Below, in pieces: positions 7,871-16,600 of a stretch of 34,493 nucleotides of DNA (its first letter is position 1; every line of letters begins with the position of its first letter). Below the pieces are notes generated by a model, which saw nothing but the letters and a program-made list of their open reading frames with translations, did no database searches and had not been told where the DNA came from. The translations under genes and the position numbers were made by a program. This DNA comes from Vicinamibacteria bacterium (lineage in GTDB: Bacteria; Acidobacteriota; Vicinamibacteria; Fen-336), in NCBI GenBank assembly GCA_025923995.1, contig JAICEW010000023.1, forward strand, positions 1-34,493, given 5' to 3'.

Positions 7871-10228
7871 CTACGAGCCCCACAACCTCGTGCCGATCGA
7901 GAGCCCGACGGACCGGGGCCGGATCAGCCCGAGCGCCAGCGCGCCGTTCGGCAGCAGACCGGGATCGCCGATCGAGGTGATGCCCAGCTCGTTCGCCAGG
8001 TTCCTGCCGTAGAGCTCCACGGACCACTTGCCGACGTACAGGCCTGCGCGCAGGTTCACGGTGGTGAAGCCCTCCGCCTCCCTGAGGCTGCCGTCGGCCG
8101 CCCTGTTGTCGAAGGCGATCGTGCGGTCGCCCGTATAGCCGAGGCTGCCGCCGACGTAGGCCCGCGAGCTGCCCTTCACCGTCCACTCGTAGTCGGCGCT
8201 GAGCCCGAAGCTCCACTTCGGCACGTACGGGAGAGGATCGCCGTCCAGGCCTCCCACGACGGGGTCGGTGTCCTGCGTGAGCTTGGCGTCCGTGTAGGCT
8301 GCGGTGAGCGACAGCGCGAGGCCGTTCAGCGGGAACACGTTGGCCGCGACCTCGGCCCCCTTGCTCGAGGCCGTTCCGCCGTTGCCGTTGATCCCGAAGT
8401 TGTTGACCACGGCCAGCAGCTGGATGTCCTCCCAGTCCAGGTAGTAGCCGGTCAGGTCGAGCGAGAACCTGTCGGCCGCCCCACCCCCGGTCTTGAGGCC
8501 CAGCTCGTAGCTGGTCAGTCGGTCCGAGTCGTACTGCCTCGGGATCTCCGGAGGAGCCGCAGGCGGGAGGACGTTGGGCCCGCCCGGCCGGAAGCCGGTC
8601 GCGATCCGGCCGTAGATCGACGCGCGGTCGTTCAGCTCGAAGCGCGGGGCGAACGAATACGTGAACGGGGTCTCCGAGGACTCCACCTCGTCGAACTGCG
8701 TCAGCCCACCCACCAGGACGCCGTCGGAGAGCTGCGAGGCGACCTGGCTGTTGTGGCTGAGGCGGCCGCCGACGGCCAGGTCCAGCCGCGGCGTGGCGTG
8801 CCAGGTGGCGTTGCCGAACCCGGCGATCTCCTTGTACGTCGAGTCCAGCGACAGGTCGGCGAGGACGGGCACCCCGCCGGCCACGGTGCCGGCAACGGCC
8901 TCGACGGCGAGTATCTTCTGCTTGATCGCGGAGTCCTCGTTCGTGTAGTACGCCCCCACCAACCACTCGAAGGAGTCGCTCTTGCTGGAGACGAGGCGGA
9001 GCTCCTGCGCGAACTTGTCCGTGCTGGTCGTCTGCGGAAGCACGGCGCTCAACGGCCGCGACGCGTTGCCGAAGAGGGCGGTCACCAGGGAGGACAGGGC
9101 CGGCCCTCCCGTCAGGTTGGTCGCGATGGTCAGGTCGGTCTGGAAGTCCGACTCGAACGTGCCGAAGCTCGAGATGGACTCGAGGCTGGCCGGACCGAGG
9201 TTCCAGTCCACCGTGCCGCTGAAGATCCGGTACTTCGTGTCGTTGAACTCCGACTGGTATCGGGACTGGACCGGATCGTCGTCGATCGCCTGCAGCGTGT
9301 CGGGATCGCCGTCCACCGTGCTGCCGGCGTCGGTGTCGATGTTCTGCACGTTCACGCCCAGGTTCACCGAGAGCGTCTCGGAGGGCTTGAACAGCGCAGC
9401 CAGGCGCCCGCCGAACCGGTCGAGCGAGTTGAGGCCGTCCTCGACGCGGGTGCCCGGGATGATGTCGACGCCCGGGTTCGTGAGGCTGGGGACCGGGTGG
9501 TTGCCGATCGAGTCGATGAAGCCGCTGTCGAACCGGTACAGCCCGCTGACCCGCAGAGCGACCTTGTCGCTCAGCGGCACGTTCACCAGCCCGGTCATGG
9601 AGTAGGCCGGATCGCCGTTGGCGACCGTCTCGGCGCTGCCCAGCACCCGCGCCTCGAACCTCTCCGTGCTGGGCCGGTTCGGAACGTACTTCATCACGCC
9701 ACCGACCGAGCTGGCGCCGTACAGGGTGCCCTGCGGGCCGCGCAGCACCTCGATCCTGGCGACGTCGAACGTGTCGAAGTCGCCGGCCAGGATGGCGGCG
9801 TTGGCCAGGCCGCTGCTGGACCCGAACGGCACGTCGTCGAAGTAGACGCCGACGGTGGAGGCCACACCGCCGGTGTTGACGCCGCGCAGGGTCACGCGGG
9901 TGACCCCGGGCCGGGTGGCGGTGAGGCTCAAGCCAGGGACCAGCGGCACCAGGGCCTCCAGGTCGTCGGCGCGCTGCTGCTCCAGCAACTGGCCCCCGAC
10001 GACCGTGACCGAGGCCGGGATGTCCGCGATCTCCTCCGTCCGTTTCTGGGCGGTGACCTCGACGTCCTCGCGGAAGGCGAGGGGCTTGGAGGTGTCGTCC
10101 TCGCCGGCGGGCGGCGGGGCCTCCTGCGCCTTCTTCTGCGCGTCCGTCGGCGGCGGCTCCTGTGCCCAGGCCAGTGTCGCGGCGAGCGAGCCGATCAGGG
10201 CGACCACGCTCGTTGTCGAAGGACGCAT
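7871..10228 (-). CDS. TonB-dependent outer-membrane receptor
   Basis: This 785-residue protein has a signal peptide (MRPSTTSVVALIGSLAATLAWAQ), a proline-rich linker and a TonB-box-like EDVEVTAQKR. The plug domain follows (ADIPASVTVVGGQLLEQQ, GVTRVTLRGVN, and IEVLRGPQGTLYGASSVGGVM). The 22-strand barrel fills residues 190-785 with alternating aromatic strands. Such receptors import siderophores, vitamins, sugars or peptides using TonB energy; the substrate cannot be read from sequence. Because it is in an operon with a serine hydrolase and has the same operator-like element as the racemase operon, I infer a peptide or cell-wall fragment. An AGGAGGT ribosome binding site stands 5 nt before the ATG. 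The last residue is Ser rather than the usual Phe/Trp. Confidence 0.92.
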   Translation of the reverse strand: MRPSTTSVVALIGSLAATLAWAQEPPPTDAQKKAQEAPPPAGEDDTSKPLAFREDVEVTAQKRTEEIADIPASVTVVGGQLLEQQRADDLEALVPLVPGLSLTATRPGVTRVTLRGVNTGGVASTVGVYFDDVPFGSSSGLANAAILAGDFDTFDVARIEVLRGPQGTLYGASSVGGVMKYVPNRPSTERFEARVLGSAETVANGDPAYSMTGLVNVPLSDKVALRVSGLYRFDSGFIDSIGNHPVPSLTNPGVDIIPGTRVEDGLNSLDRFGGRLAALFKPSETLSVNLGVNVQNIDTDAGSTVDGDPDTLQAIDDDPVQSRYQSEFNDTKYRIFSGTVDWNLGPASLESISSFGTFESDFQTDLTIATNLTGGPALSSLVTALFGNASRPLSAVLPQTTSTDKFAQELRLVSSKSDSFEWLVGAYYTNEDSAIKQKILAVEAVAGTVAGGVPVLADLSLDSTYKEIAGFGNATWHATPRLDLAVGGRLSHNSQVASQLSDGVLVGGLTQFDEVESSETPFTYSFAPRFELNDRASIYGRIATGFRPGGPNVLPPAAPPEIPRQYDSDRLTSYELGLKTGGGAADRFSLDLTGYYLDWEDIQLLAVVNNFGINGNGGTASSKGAEVAANVFPLNGLALSLTAAYTDAKLTQDTDPVVGGLDGDPLPYVPKWSFGLSADYEWTVKGSSRAYVGGSLGYTGDRTIAFDNRAADGSLREAEGFTTVNLRAGLYVGKWSVELYGRNLANELGITSIGDPGLLPNGALALGLIRPRSVGLSIGTRLWGS

Positions 10229-10274
10229 GAACCACCTCCTAAGCGTTGCCCGATGCGGTCAGCGAGCGGCCGCG

Positions 10275-10303
10275 ATCACAGCATCAAATGTTGCATGTGT
10301 CAA
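10275..10303 (-). promoter_or_regulatory. Sigma70-type promoter of the receptor-hydrolase operon
   Basis: On the minus strand a perfect TTGACA (10303-10298) is followed by a 17-bp spacer and TGTGAT (10280-10275, 4 of 6). The operator-like repeat lies entirely inside the spacer, the classic place for repression. Transcription should begin near 10268, about 40 nt before the ATG. Confidence 0.6.
10281..10294. promoter_or_regulatory. Operator-like 14-bp inverted repeat, site 3
   Basis: GCATCAAATGTTGC: half-sites GCATCA and TGTTGC, 5 of 6 symmetric, 2-bp spacer. It lies between the -35 and -10 boxes of the receptor promoter. Confidence 0.68.
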
Positions 10304-10375
10304 GCCTCCGCCGCGGCCGCGCGGGCCTGCCGGCGCCGAGCCCGCGCCCCCACTTGCGGCGGCGACCCGCGCATC

Positions 10376-10406
10376 TTGACGGCTTCCCCGCCCAATGGGA
10401 TAGACT
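10376..10406 (+). promoter_or_regulatory. Sigma70-type promoter of the membrane-anchored serine hydrolase
   Basis: TTGACG (10376-10381, 5 of 6) is followed after 17-19 bp by GATAGACT (10399-10406), whose TAGACT matches 4 of 6 of the -10 consensus. The predicted start of transcription near 10412 falls on operator site 4. Confidence 0.55.
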
Positions 10407-10411
10407 CCGAA

Positions 10412-10425
10412 GCATCAAGTGTTGC
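10412..10425. promoter_or_regulatory. Operator-like 14-bp inverted repeat, site 4
   Basis: GCATCAAGTGTTGC, the best copy of the motif, overlaps the inferred transcription start and precedes the GGAGGT ribosome binding site (10429-10434). It includes a GTG codon in frame with the downstream gene, which would be a misleading start. Confidence 0.68.
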
Positions 10426-10445
10426 AGCGGAGGTCCACAAGCGCC

Positions 10446-12446
10446 ATGACTCGCCCGTCACGCCCCGGAACCACGTGCCTCCGGACCGGTCTTGCATCGG
10501 CCCTCGGCCTGCTGGCCGCCCTCGCCGCCGCCGCGGACGCGCCCGCGCGCGGCTTCGACGCGGGAGGCGATGCGACCTACCGTCCCGTGGCGGCCGCGCC
10601 GCAGCCGCTGGACGGCGGGGGCCTGCGCACTCCCGAGGAGCTGGAGGCCTTCGTGGACGGCTTCGTGAGCGGCGAGCTCGAGGCCTACGACGTGGCCGGC
10701 CTGACCGTGGCCGTGGTCAAGGACGGGCAGCTCTTCTTCGCCAAGGGCTACGGCTGGGCGGACGTGGACGGCCGCGTGCCTGTCGATGTGGACAAGACGC
10801 TGTTCCGCCCCGGCTCCGTGTCCAAGCTCTTCACCTGGACCGCGGTCATGCAGCTCGTCGAGCAGGGAAAGCTGGACCTGGACGCGGACGTCAACACCTA
10901 CCTGACCCAGTTCAAGATCCCCTCCACGTACCCGGCGCCCATCACGCTCCGGCACGCGCTGACGCACACGGTGGGGCTGGAGGACGGCGGCATCGGCTAC
11001 CTGATGGCGCGCAGCCCCGAGCAGATCGTGCCCCTGGGCCGGTCGCTGGCCGACCACGTGCCCGCCCGCGTGCGGCCGGTGGGGACCAGCGGCGAAGGGC
11101 TCAGCTCGTCCTACTCCAACTGGGCCACGGCCCTGGCCGGCCTGATCGTGGCGAACGTGTCCGGTGTGTCATTCGAGGACTATGTCGAAGCGAACATCCT
11201 GCGCCCGCTGAAGATGGAGAGCAGCACGTTCAAGGAGCCGCTCCCGGAGGCGCTCTCGAAGCGGATGTCGGCCGGCTACTCGTTCGAGGCGGGAGCGTTC
11301 AAGGCGCACGGCTACGAGTACATCGCGAACTTCGGCCCCGCCGGCGCGCTGGCCGCCACCGCGCCCGACATGGCGCGCTTCATGATCGCGCACCTCCAGG
11401 AGGGAGCGGCGGGAGACGCCCGCATCCTGAAGCCGGAGACGGCCCGCGCCATGCACGCGCGCGTGTTCAGCCCCCACTCCGCCGTCGACGGGTCCGGCCT
11501 GGGCTTCTACGAGACGCACATGAACGGCCGGCGGATCATCGGGCACGGCGGCGACACGAACTACTTCCACACCGAGCTGGGGCTGCTCGAGAAGGAGGGC
11601 GTCGGGTTCTTCTTCTGCGTCAACACCGGCGGCAAGGCGGCGCTGGTGCCGCGGCACTTCGTCCGCGCCTTCATGGACCACTACTTCCCGGCGCGCCTGC
11701 CGGAGGTGAAGCCCCCCGACGACTTCAACGCGCGGGCCGCGAAGTACGCCGGTCGCTACGGCGCGATCCGCCATTCCTACACCCGCTTCGAGAAGGTGTT
11801 CGGCCTGGCGGGAGGGGCCGCCGTCGCCCCCAGCGGGAAGAACACCCTCATCATCCCGGACCTGTTCGGCGAAAGCGCGCAGTACGCGGAGGTGGCGCCC
11901 GGCGTCTTCCGCGAGGTCGGGGGCGACCGCACCGTCGCGTTCGTCGAGGACGGAGCGGGTCGGGTCACGGGCATGGTCGGACAGTTCGCGTTCATCCCCT
12001 TCGTCAAGCTGCGCTGGTACCAGGGCCCGCCCTTCCACTTCCTGCTGCTCGGGCTGTCGCTGCTCTTCTTCCTGATCGCCCTGGTGTCGGCGCTGCGGCA
12101 CTGGAAGGCCGACCAGGCCGGGCCATCCGCCGCCCGCTGGGCCCGGCTCAACCTGGGCCTGCTGGCGCTGCTGAACCTGGTCTTCCTCGTGGCCTTCGCC
12201 TCGATCTTCGCGGCGGGCATGGACGACATCGTCTTCGCGACGCCCAAGGGCCTGTACGCGGTGCTGACCCTGCCGTTGATCGGCCTCGTGCTCGCGGCGC
12301 TCGCGGTGTACCTGCTCGTGCGCGTCTGGCGGGAGAAGTACTGGACGCGCGCGTCGCGCGTGTACCACACGGCGGGAGTGGTGTCGGCGATCGCCTTCGT
12401 GTGGTTCCTGAACTACTGGAACCTGCTGGGCTACCGGGTCGGCTAG
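10446..12446 (+). CDS. Serine hydrolase (beta-lactamase family) with four C-terminal membrane helices
   Basis: This 666-residue protein has a signal peptide (TGLASALGLLAALAAAADAPA), then a class C beta-lactamase/D-aminopeptidase-like domain with SVSK (S124, K127), YSN (Y223-x-N225) and a third motif HGG (GHGGDTN). A beta-rich region follows. About residues 520-666 hold four hydrophobic helices (FLLLGLSLLFFLIALVSAL and three more), placing the catalytic domain on the periplasmic face of the inner membrane. I chose ATG 10446 because GGAGGT precedes it; a GTG at 10419 lies inside the operator. It is a paralogue of the hydrolase at 6261-7862, and both are behind the same operator motif. A likely role is cleaving D-residue peptides near the transporter; the true substrate is unknown. 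Confidence 0.88.
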   Translation: MTRPSRPGTTCLRTGLASALGLLAALAAAADAPARGFDAGGDATYRPVAAAPQPLDGGGLRTPEELEAFVDGFVSGELEAYDVAGLTVAVVKDGQLFFAKGYGWADVDGRVPVDVDKTLFRPGSVSKLFTWTAVMQLVEQGKLDLDADVNTYLTQFKIPSTYPAPITLRHALTHTVGLEDGGIGYLMARSPEQIVPLGRSLADHVPARVRPVGTSGEGLSSSYSNWATALAGLIVANVSGVSFEDYVEANILRPLKMESSTFKEPLPEALSKRMSAGYSFEAGAFKAHGYEYIANFGPAGALAATAPDMARFMIAHLQEGAAGDARILKPETARAMHARVFSPHSAVDGSGLGFYETHMNGRRIIGHGGDTNYFHTELGLLEKEGVGFFFCVNTGGKAALVPRHFVRAFMDHYFPARLPEVKPPDDFNARAAKYAGRYGAIRHSYTRFEKVFGLAGGAAVAPSGKNTLIIPDLFGESAQYAEVAPGVFREVGGDRTVAFVEDGAGRVTGMVGQFAFIPFVKLRWYQGPPFHFLLLGLSLLFFLIALVSALRHWKADQAGPSAARWARLNLGLLALLNLVFLVAFASIFAAGMDDIVFATPKGLYAVLTLPLIGLVLAALAVYLLVRVWREKYWTRASRVYHTAGVVSAIAFVWFLNYWNLLGYRVG

Positions 12447-13390
12447 GCCTGCTTCCGGCGGCGCGCGCTCCGCCCCTGGCTGGACCTGTCCTCGTCGGGA
12501 GCCTCCTCGTACCAGCGGGGCCCCGAGAGGTACTCCTTCTCCGTCTGCCGCAGCAGGGCGAGCGCGCGGCTGGGCGCGATCTCCGCGCAGGCGAGGACGA
12601 CGGCGTTGAGGAGCGCCATGGGGGCGACGTACGAGCCGCTGAACGTCGCGCCCACGGTCGAGGCCACGAAGTACTCGTCGCACTCGCGGGCCAGCGGCGT
12701 GGTGTCGCTGTCCGTGAGCGCCACCGTCGGCACGCCGCGGCTCCGCGCGAGCTTCGCCGACTCGACGGTGACGCGGAGGCAGCGGCCGAAGCTGATGGCG
12801 ACGAGGAGGTCCTTGCGGGCCAGCAGCCGGATCTTGTGCTGGAGGTTGCCGCCGGTGCCGACCGGCGCTTCCGCGTCGAAGCCGAGGGGCAGGAGCGCGT
12901 AGGCCAGGAACGAGGCCAGCGACGCGGCCAGGTCCGAGCCGACCACCAGGATGCGCCGCGCCTGGTGGATCCGCCGGGCGAAGCCGACCACGCGCTCGGG
13001 GTCGAGGCCGCTCTGCAGCCGGTTCAGGTTCCCGAGGTCCCGTTCCAGGCTGTGCCGCACGTGGTCGGCCAGGCTGCGCTTCTCGTCGGTCGTGGCCTTG
13101 AGGATCCGGTAGGGGGTGAGCCGGGAGACGAAGTGCTCGCGGAGGTCGGCCGCGAAGTCGTTGTACCGCCGGTAGCCGAGGGCCTGCACCGTGCGCACGA
13201 TCGTGGCGGGGTCGACGCGGTACCGCCGGGCCAGCGCGCGCGAGGAGAGGAAGAAGGTCTCGTCCGGGTTCTCCAGCGTGGCCTGCAGCAGGCGTCTGCG
13301 GTTCGGCGAGAGCCGCCCCTCGAACTGCGCGATCCTCTTCTCGATGGCCGTGCGAGTCGGAATGCCGGGACTCCTTCCTCGCACCAGCAT
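12443..13390 (-). CDS. MurR/RpiR-family transcriptional regulator (HTH plus SIS domain)
   Basis: This 315-residue protein has an N-terminal HTH_6 domain (about 15-95: LSPNRRRLLQATLENPDETF, then SRALARRYRVDPATIVRTVQALGY, the recognition helix region) and a C-terminal SIS domain (about 140-270: RRILVVGSDLAASLASFLAYAL, LLVAISFGRCLRVTVESAKLARSRGVPTVALTD). Such regulators bind phosphosugars or related ligands; MurR senses MurNAc-6-phosphate. Since it is the only regulator in the block with four copies of one operator-like repeat, it is the best candidate to bind them. Its stop shares the palindrome CTAG with the stop of the convergent hydrolase. The ATG follows no strong ribosome binding site. None of the operator copies lies at its own promoter, so autoregulation is not suggested. 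Confidence 0.9.
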   Translation of the reverse strand: MLVRGRSPGIPTRTAIEKRIAQFEGRLSPNRRRLLQATLENPDETFFLSSRALARRYRVDPATIVRTVQALGYRRYNDFAADLREHFVSRLTPYRILKATTDEKRSLADHVRHSLERDLGNLNRLQSGLDPERVVGFARRIHQARRILVVGSDLAASLASFLAYALLPLGFDAEAPVGTGGNLQHKIRLLARKDLLVAISFGRCLRVTVESAKLARSRGVPTVALTDSDTTPLARECDEYFVASTVGATFSGSYVAPMALLNAVVLACAEIAPSRALALLRQTEKEYLSGPRWYEEAPDEDRSSQGRSARRRKQA

Positions 13391-13436
13391 ACTTGGAAAC
13401 CGGCCGGCCCCTCGTCGGGCCGGCCGGCGGGACGCT

Positions 13437-13483
13437 CGTCACGCGTTTGCGGGGGTCTTCCGCATGTCACGAAACGCGTGACG
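13437..13483. repeat. 12-bp perfect inverted repeat upstream of the xylanase promoter
   Basis: CGTCACGCGTTT (13437-13448) and AAACGCGTGACG (13472-13483) are exact inverted copies separated by 23 bp. Each arm contains the palindrome ACGCGT, and the arm centres are about 33 bp apart, near three helical turns. The element is in the divergent region between the RpiR gene and the xylanase and ends 5 bp before a TTGACA box, so a two-site operator is likely; a hairpin is the alternative. Confidence 0.55.
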
Positions 13484-13488
13484 TCCCC

Positions 13489-13517
13489 TTGACACGACTC
13501 CGGGCCGTGATCATCTT
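13489..13517 (+). promoter_or_regulatory. Candidate promoter of the xylanase gene
   Basis: A perfect TTGACA (13489-13494) is followed after 17 bp by CATCTT (3 of 6). The -10 box is poor, so an activator bound at the inverted repeat just upstream may be needed. Confidence 0.4.
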
Positions 13518-13613
13518 CGTTTGAGACAAAGTTCCAGACACACCCCAGCGCCGGCCGCGTACGGCCGGAGGTGTGCCGAGCCTCGAGCGGGTGTTCGAAG
13601 AAGGAGTCCCTCC

Positions 13614-16600
13614 ATGAAGTCTCCGGTGCGCCTCGTCCTCGCCGTCCCCATCGTCCTGCTTGCGCTGCTGGCGGCCGCGCCCGGCGCGGCCCAGACCCTC
13701 GTCGTCCAGCACGACTTCGAGGACGGCACGTTCCAGGGCTGGGTCCCCCGCGGCGGCGGCGTCGTGCTCACGAACACCGAAGAGGTGGGATCGCGCACGG
13801 GCGGGGTCGGGACGCACAGCCTTCGCACGACGAACCGCACGCAGGGCTTCCACGGGCCGAGCGTCCAGACGCTGGGGCTCCTCACGAAGGGCGCGACCTA
13901 TCAGGTGACCGTGTGGGCCCGGCTGGTCGCGGGCCAGGCGCCGGCGCAGCTGCGGGTGACGGTGCAGCGGACGGTCAACGGCGCGAACAGCTTCGACACG
14001 GTCGTCCAGACGGCGGCCGGGGCCGTGACCGACGCGGCCTGGGTGCAGATGACGGGCCTCTATGCGTTCGCGGGCACGGATCCGACGGGCCTGCTGCTCT
14101 ACGTGGAGTCCACCACGGCGACCACGTCGTACTACATCGACGACTTCCGCATCGACAAGATCGCCGACGCGCCGGGCCTGCCGCCCAACACGGCCGGGCT
14201 CACCTCGACCTTCGAGTCGGGCACGACGGAGGGCTGGACCTCGCGCACCGGCACCGAGGTGGTCGCGCCGTCGTCCGCGGACGCGCACTCGGGCGGCTTC
14301 TCGCTCCTCACCACCAACCGCACCGCCGCCTTCCGCGGTCCCAACTTCAACGTCACGAACGTGATGTTCAACGGGTCACGCTATCGCGTGTCCGTGTGGG
14401 CGAAGCTGGCTCCCGGCGAGGCCCCGGCCCAGCTGCGGGTGAGCCTGCAGCGCAACGCCGGCACCGTTCCCTCCACGTTCCACACGGTCGTGAACAACAC
14501 GAACGTCACGGCCGACGCGTGGGTGCGGCTGGTCGCGACGTACGACGTCGCGCTCGCCAACAGCTCGCTGTTCCTCTACGTCGAGTCGGCCAGCTCGCTC
14601 GCGTCCTTCTTCATCGACGACGTCCAGGTGACCTACATCCCGCCGCCCACGATCGAGACCGACATCCCCTCCCTGCACGAGGTGCTGGCCGACTCGTTCC
14701 CGATCGGGGCCGCGGTGCGCAACGCGGCCGTCGCCGGCGTGCACGGCGACCTGCTGAAGAAGCACTTCAACAGCCTGACGTCCGAGAACGACATGAAGTG
14801 GGACGCGACCGAGCCCACCGAGGGCAACTTCACGTTCACGAACGCGGACCAGCAGGTGGCGTTCGCCGAGCAGAACGGCATGCAGGTGCGCGGGCACACG
14901 CTCCAGTGGCACCAGCAGGTCCCGGCCTGGGTGTTCACCGACCCCGCGACCGGCCAGCCCATGCAGCCCTCCCCCGCCAACCACGACCTGCTCCTGCTGC
15001 GCCTCGCCAACCACGTGCGCGGCGTGGTCACGCACTTCGGGGACAGGGTCTTCGCCTGGGACGTGGTCAACGAGGTGATCGACGAGAACCAGCCCGACTG
15101 CATGCGGCGCAGCCCCTGGTTCAACATCACGGGGACCGACTTCCTCGACACCGCCTTCCGCACCGCGCGCGAGGCGGCTCCCGACGCGCTGCTGTTCATC
15201 AACGACTTCAACACCACGATCCCGAACAAGCGGCAGTGTCTCTTCAACGTGGTGTCGGCCCTGCAGGCCCGCGGCGTGCCCGTCGACGGCGTGGGGCACC
15301 AGATGCACGACAACTTCGAGTTCCCGTCCGCGCAGAGCATGGCCGACACGCTGGACCTGTTCGCCGGGCTCGGCGTGACGCAGCACGTCACCGAGATGGA
15401 CGTGAGCATCTACTCGGGCAGCGCGAACGCGCCCTTCGCGAACTACGACGAGATCCCGTCCGAGCGCTTCCTGCTCCAGGCCCGCCACTACCGCGACTTC
15501 TTCCGCGTCTTCCGCGCGCACGCCGGCCAGCTCACGTCGGTCACGCTCTGGGGCCTCGCGGACGACGTCACGTGGCTCAACAGCTCCGGCCGCGTCAACG
15601 GCCCGCTGCTCTTCGACGACCAGCTCCAGCACAAGCTCGCCTACACCGCCATCGTGAGCCCGCAGGACCTGCCGCGGACGCCGGCCACGGTGACGCTCTC
15701 CAACCTGGTGCAGGTCTACGACGGCAGCCCGCGCGCCGTCGCCGTCGCCACCGATCCCGCGGGTCTCCTCGTGAACGTCACGTACGACGGTTCCCCCCAG
15801 CCGCCCGTCTACCCCGGCGCGTATGCCGTCCAGGCCGCGATCGACAGCGAGGACTTCGCGGGGACGGCCGCGGCCACGCTGCTGATCGTGAGCCCGAACG
15901 TGACGCGCCGCGCGCCGACGCTCAACGGGCGCCTGAACGGGTCGCTGCAGGTCCTGACGGGCGAGTCGATCGTCCTCAACGGCCCCGCGTCGGTGACCGG
16001 CGACCTGCTCGCGCCCGGCTCGCCGTCCGTGCTGCTCAACGGGCTGCCGTCCTACGGCGGCACGCTCGATGCCGACGGCGACGTCGCGCCGTCCGGATAC
16101 CCGGTGGTCCTGAACGGTGGGGCCGCGCTGCGGCACCTCGTGCGCCGGGTGGATCCGGCCGCCTTCCCCACCGTCGCGCCTCCGCCGGCGCCTGCCGGGA
16201 CGCGGAACGTGGTGCTGAGCGCGCCCGGCCAGAGCCCCGGAGACTTCGCGACGCTCCGGAACCTCACGCTGAACAGCGGGGCGGGCCTGGTCGCCGTCCC
16301 ACCCGGCACGTACGGCTCGTTCGTCGCGAACGGACCCGCCGGGTTCGTGCTCGGCGTTGCGGGCGCGACCACTCCCGCCGCCTACGCTCTCCAGGGCCTG
16401 ACGCTCAACGGAGGCGCCACGCTGCAGGTGGTGGGGCCGATCGTCCTGACGATCGCGACGGGTGTCACGCTGAACGGGTCCGCGGGCAGCGCGACGCATC
16501 CGGAATGGCTGTCGCTCCAGGTCGCCGCCGGCGGGGTGACGCTCAACGGCGGCGCGACGCTGAGCGCGTTCGTGACCGCCCCCGCGGGCACGGTGATGCT

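Noticed and set aside
7863-10235. A long minus-strand frame continuous with the serine hydrolase, suggesting a 1324-residue fusion.
   Set aside because: The upstream part is an Arg/Gly/Ala-rich shadow of the TonB-dependent receptor in another frame; the receptor frame has clear family motifs.
10419-10445. GTG at 10419 as the start of the membrane serine hydrolase.
   Set aside because: It lies inside the operator and on the inferred transcription start, with no ribosome binding site. ATG 10446 has GGAGGT upstream and a signal peptide right after it.
6261-12446. The two serine hydrolases as antibiotic-resistance beta-lactamases.
   Set aside because: The SxxK and YxN motifs are common to the whole penicillin-binding-protein-like family. 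Length, extra domains and gene context fit D-peptide hydrolases, and no mobile element is near.
8753-13492. A plus-strand open frame of about 1,580 codons over receptor, hydrolase and regulator.
   Set aside because: It is an artefact of high GC content: no recognisable domain, biased composition, and it is antisense to or out of frame with three well-supported genes.
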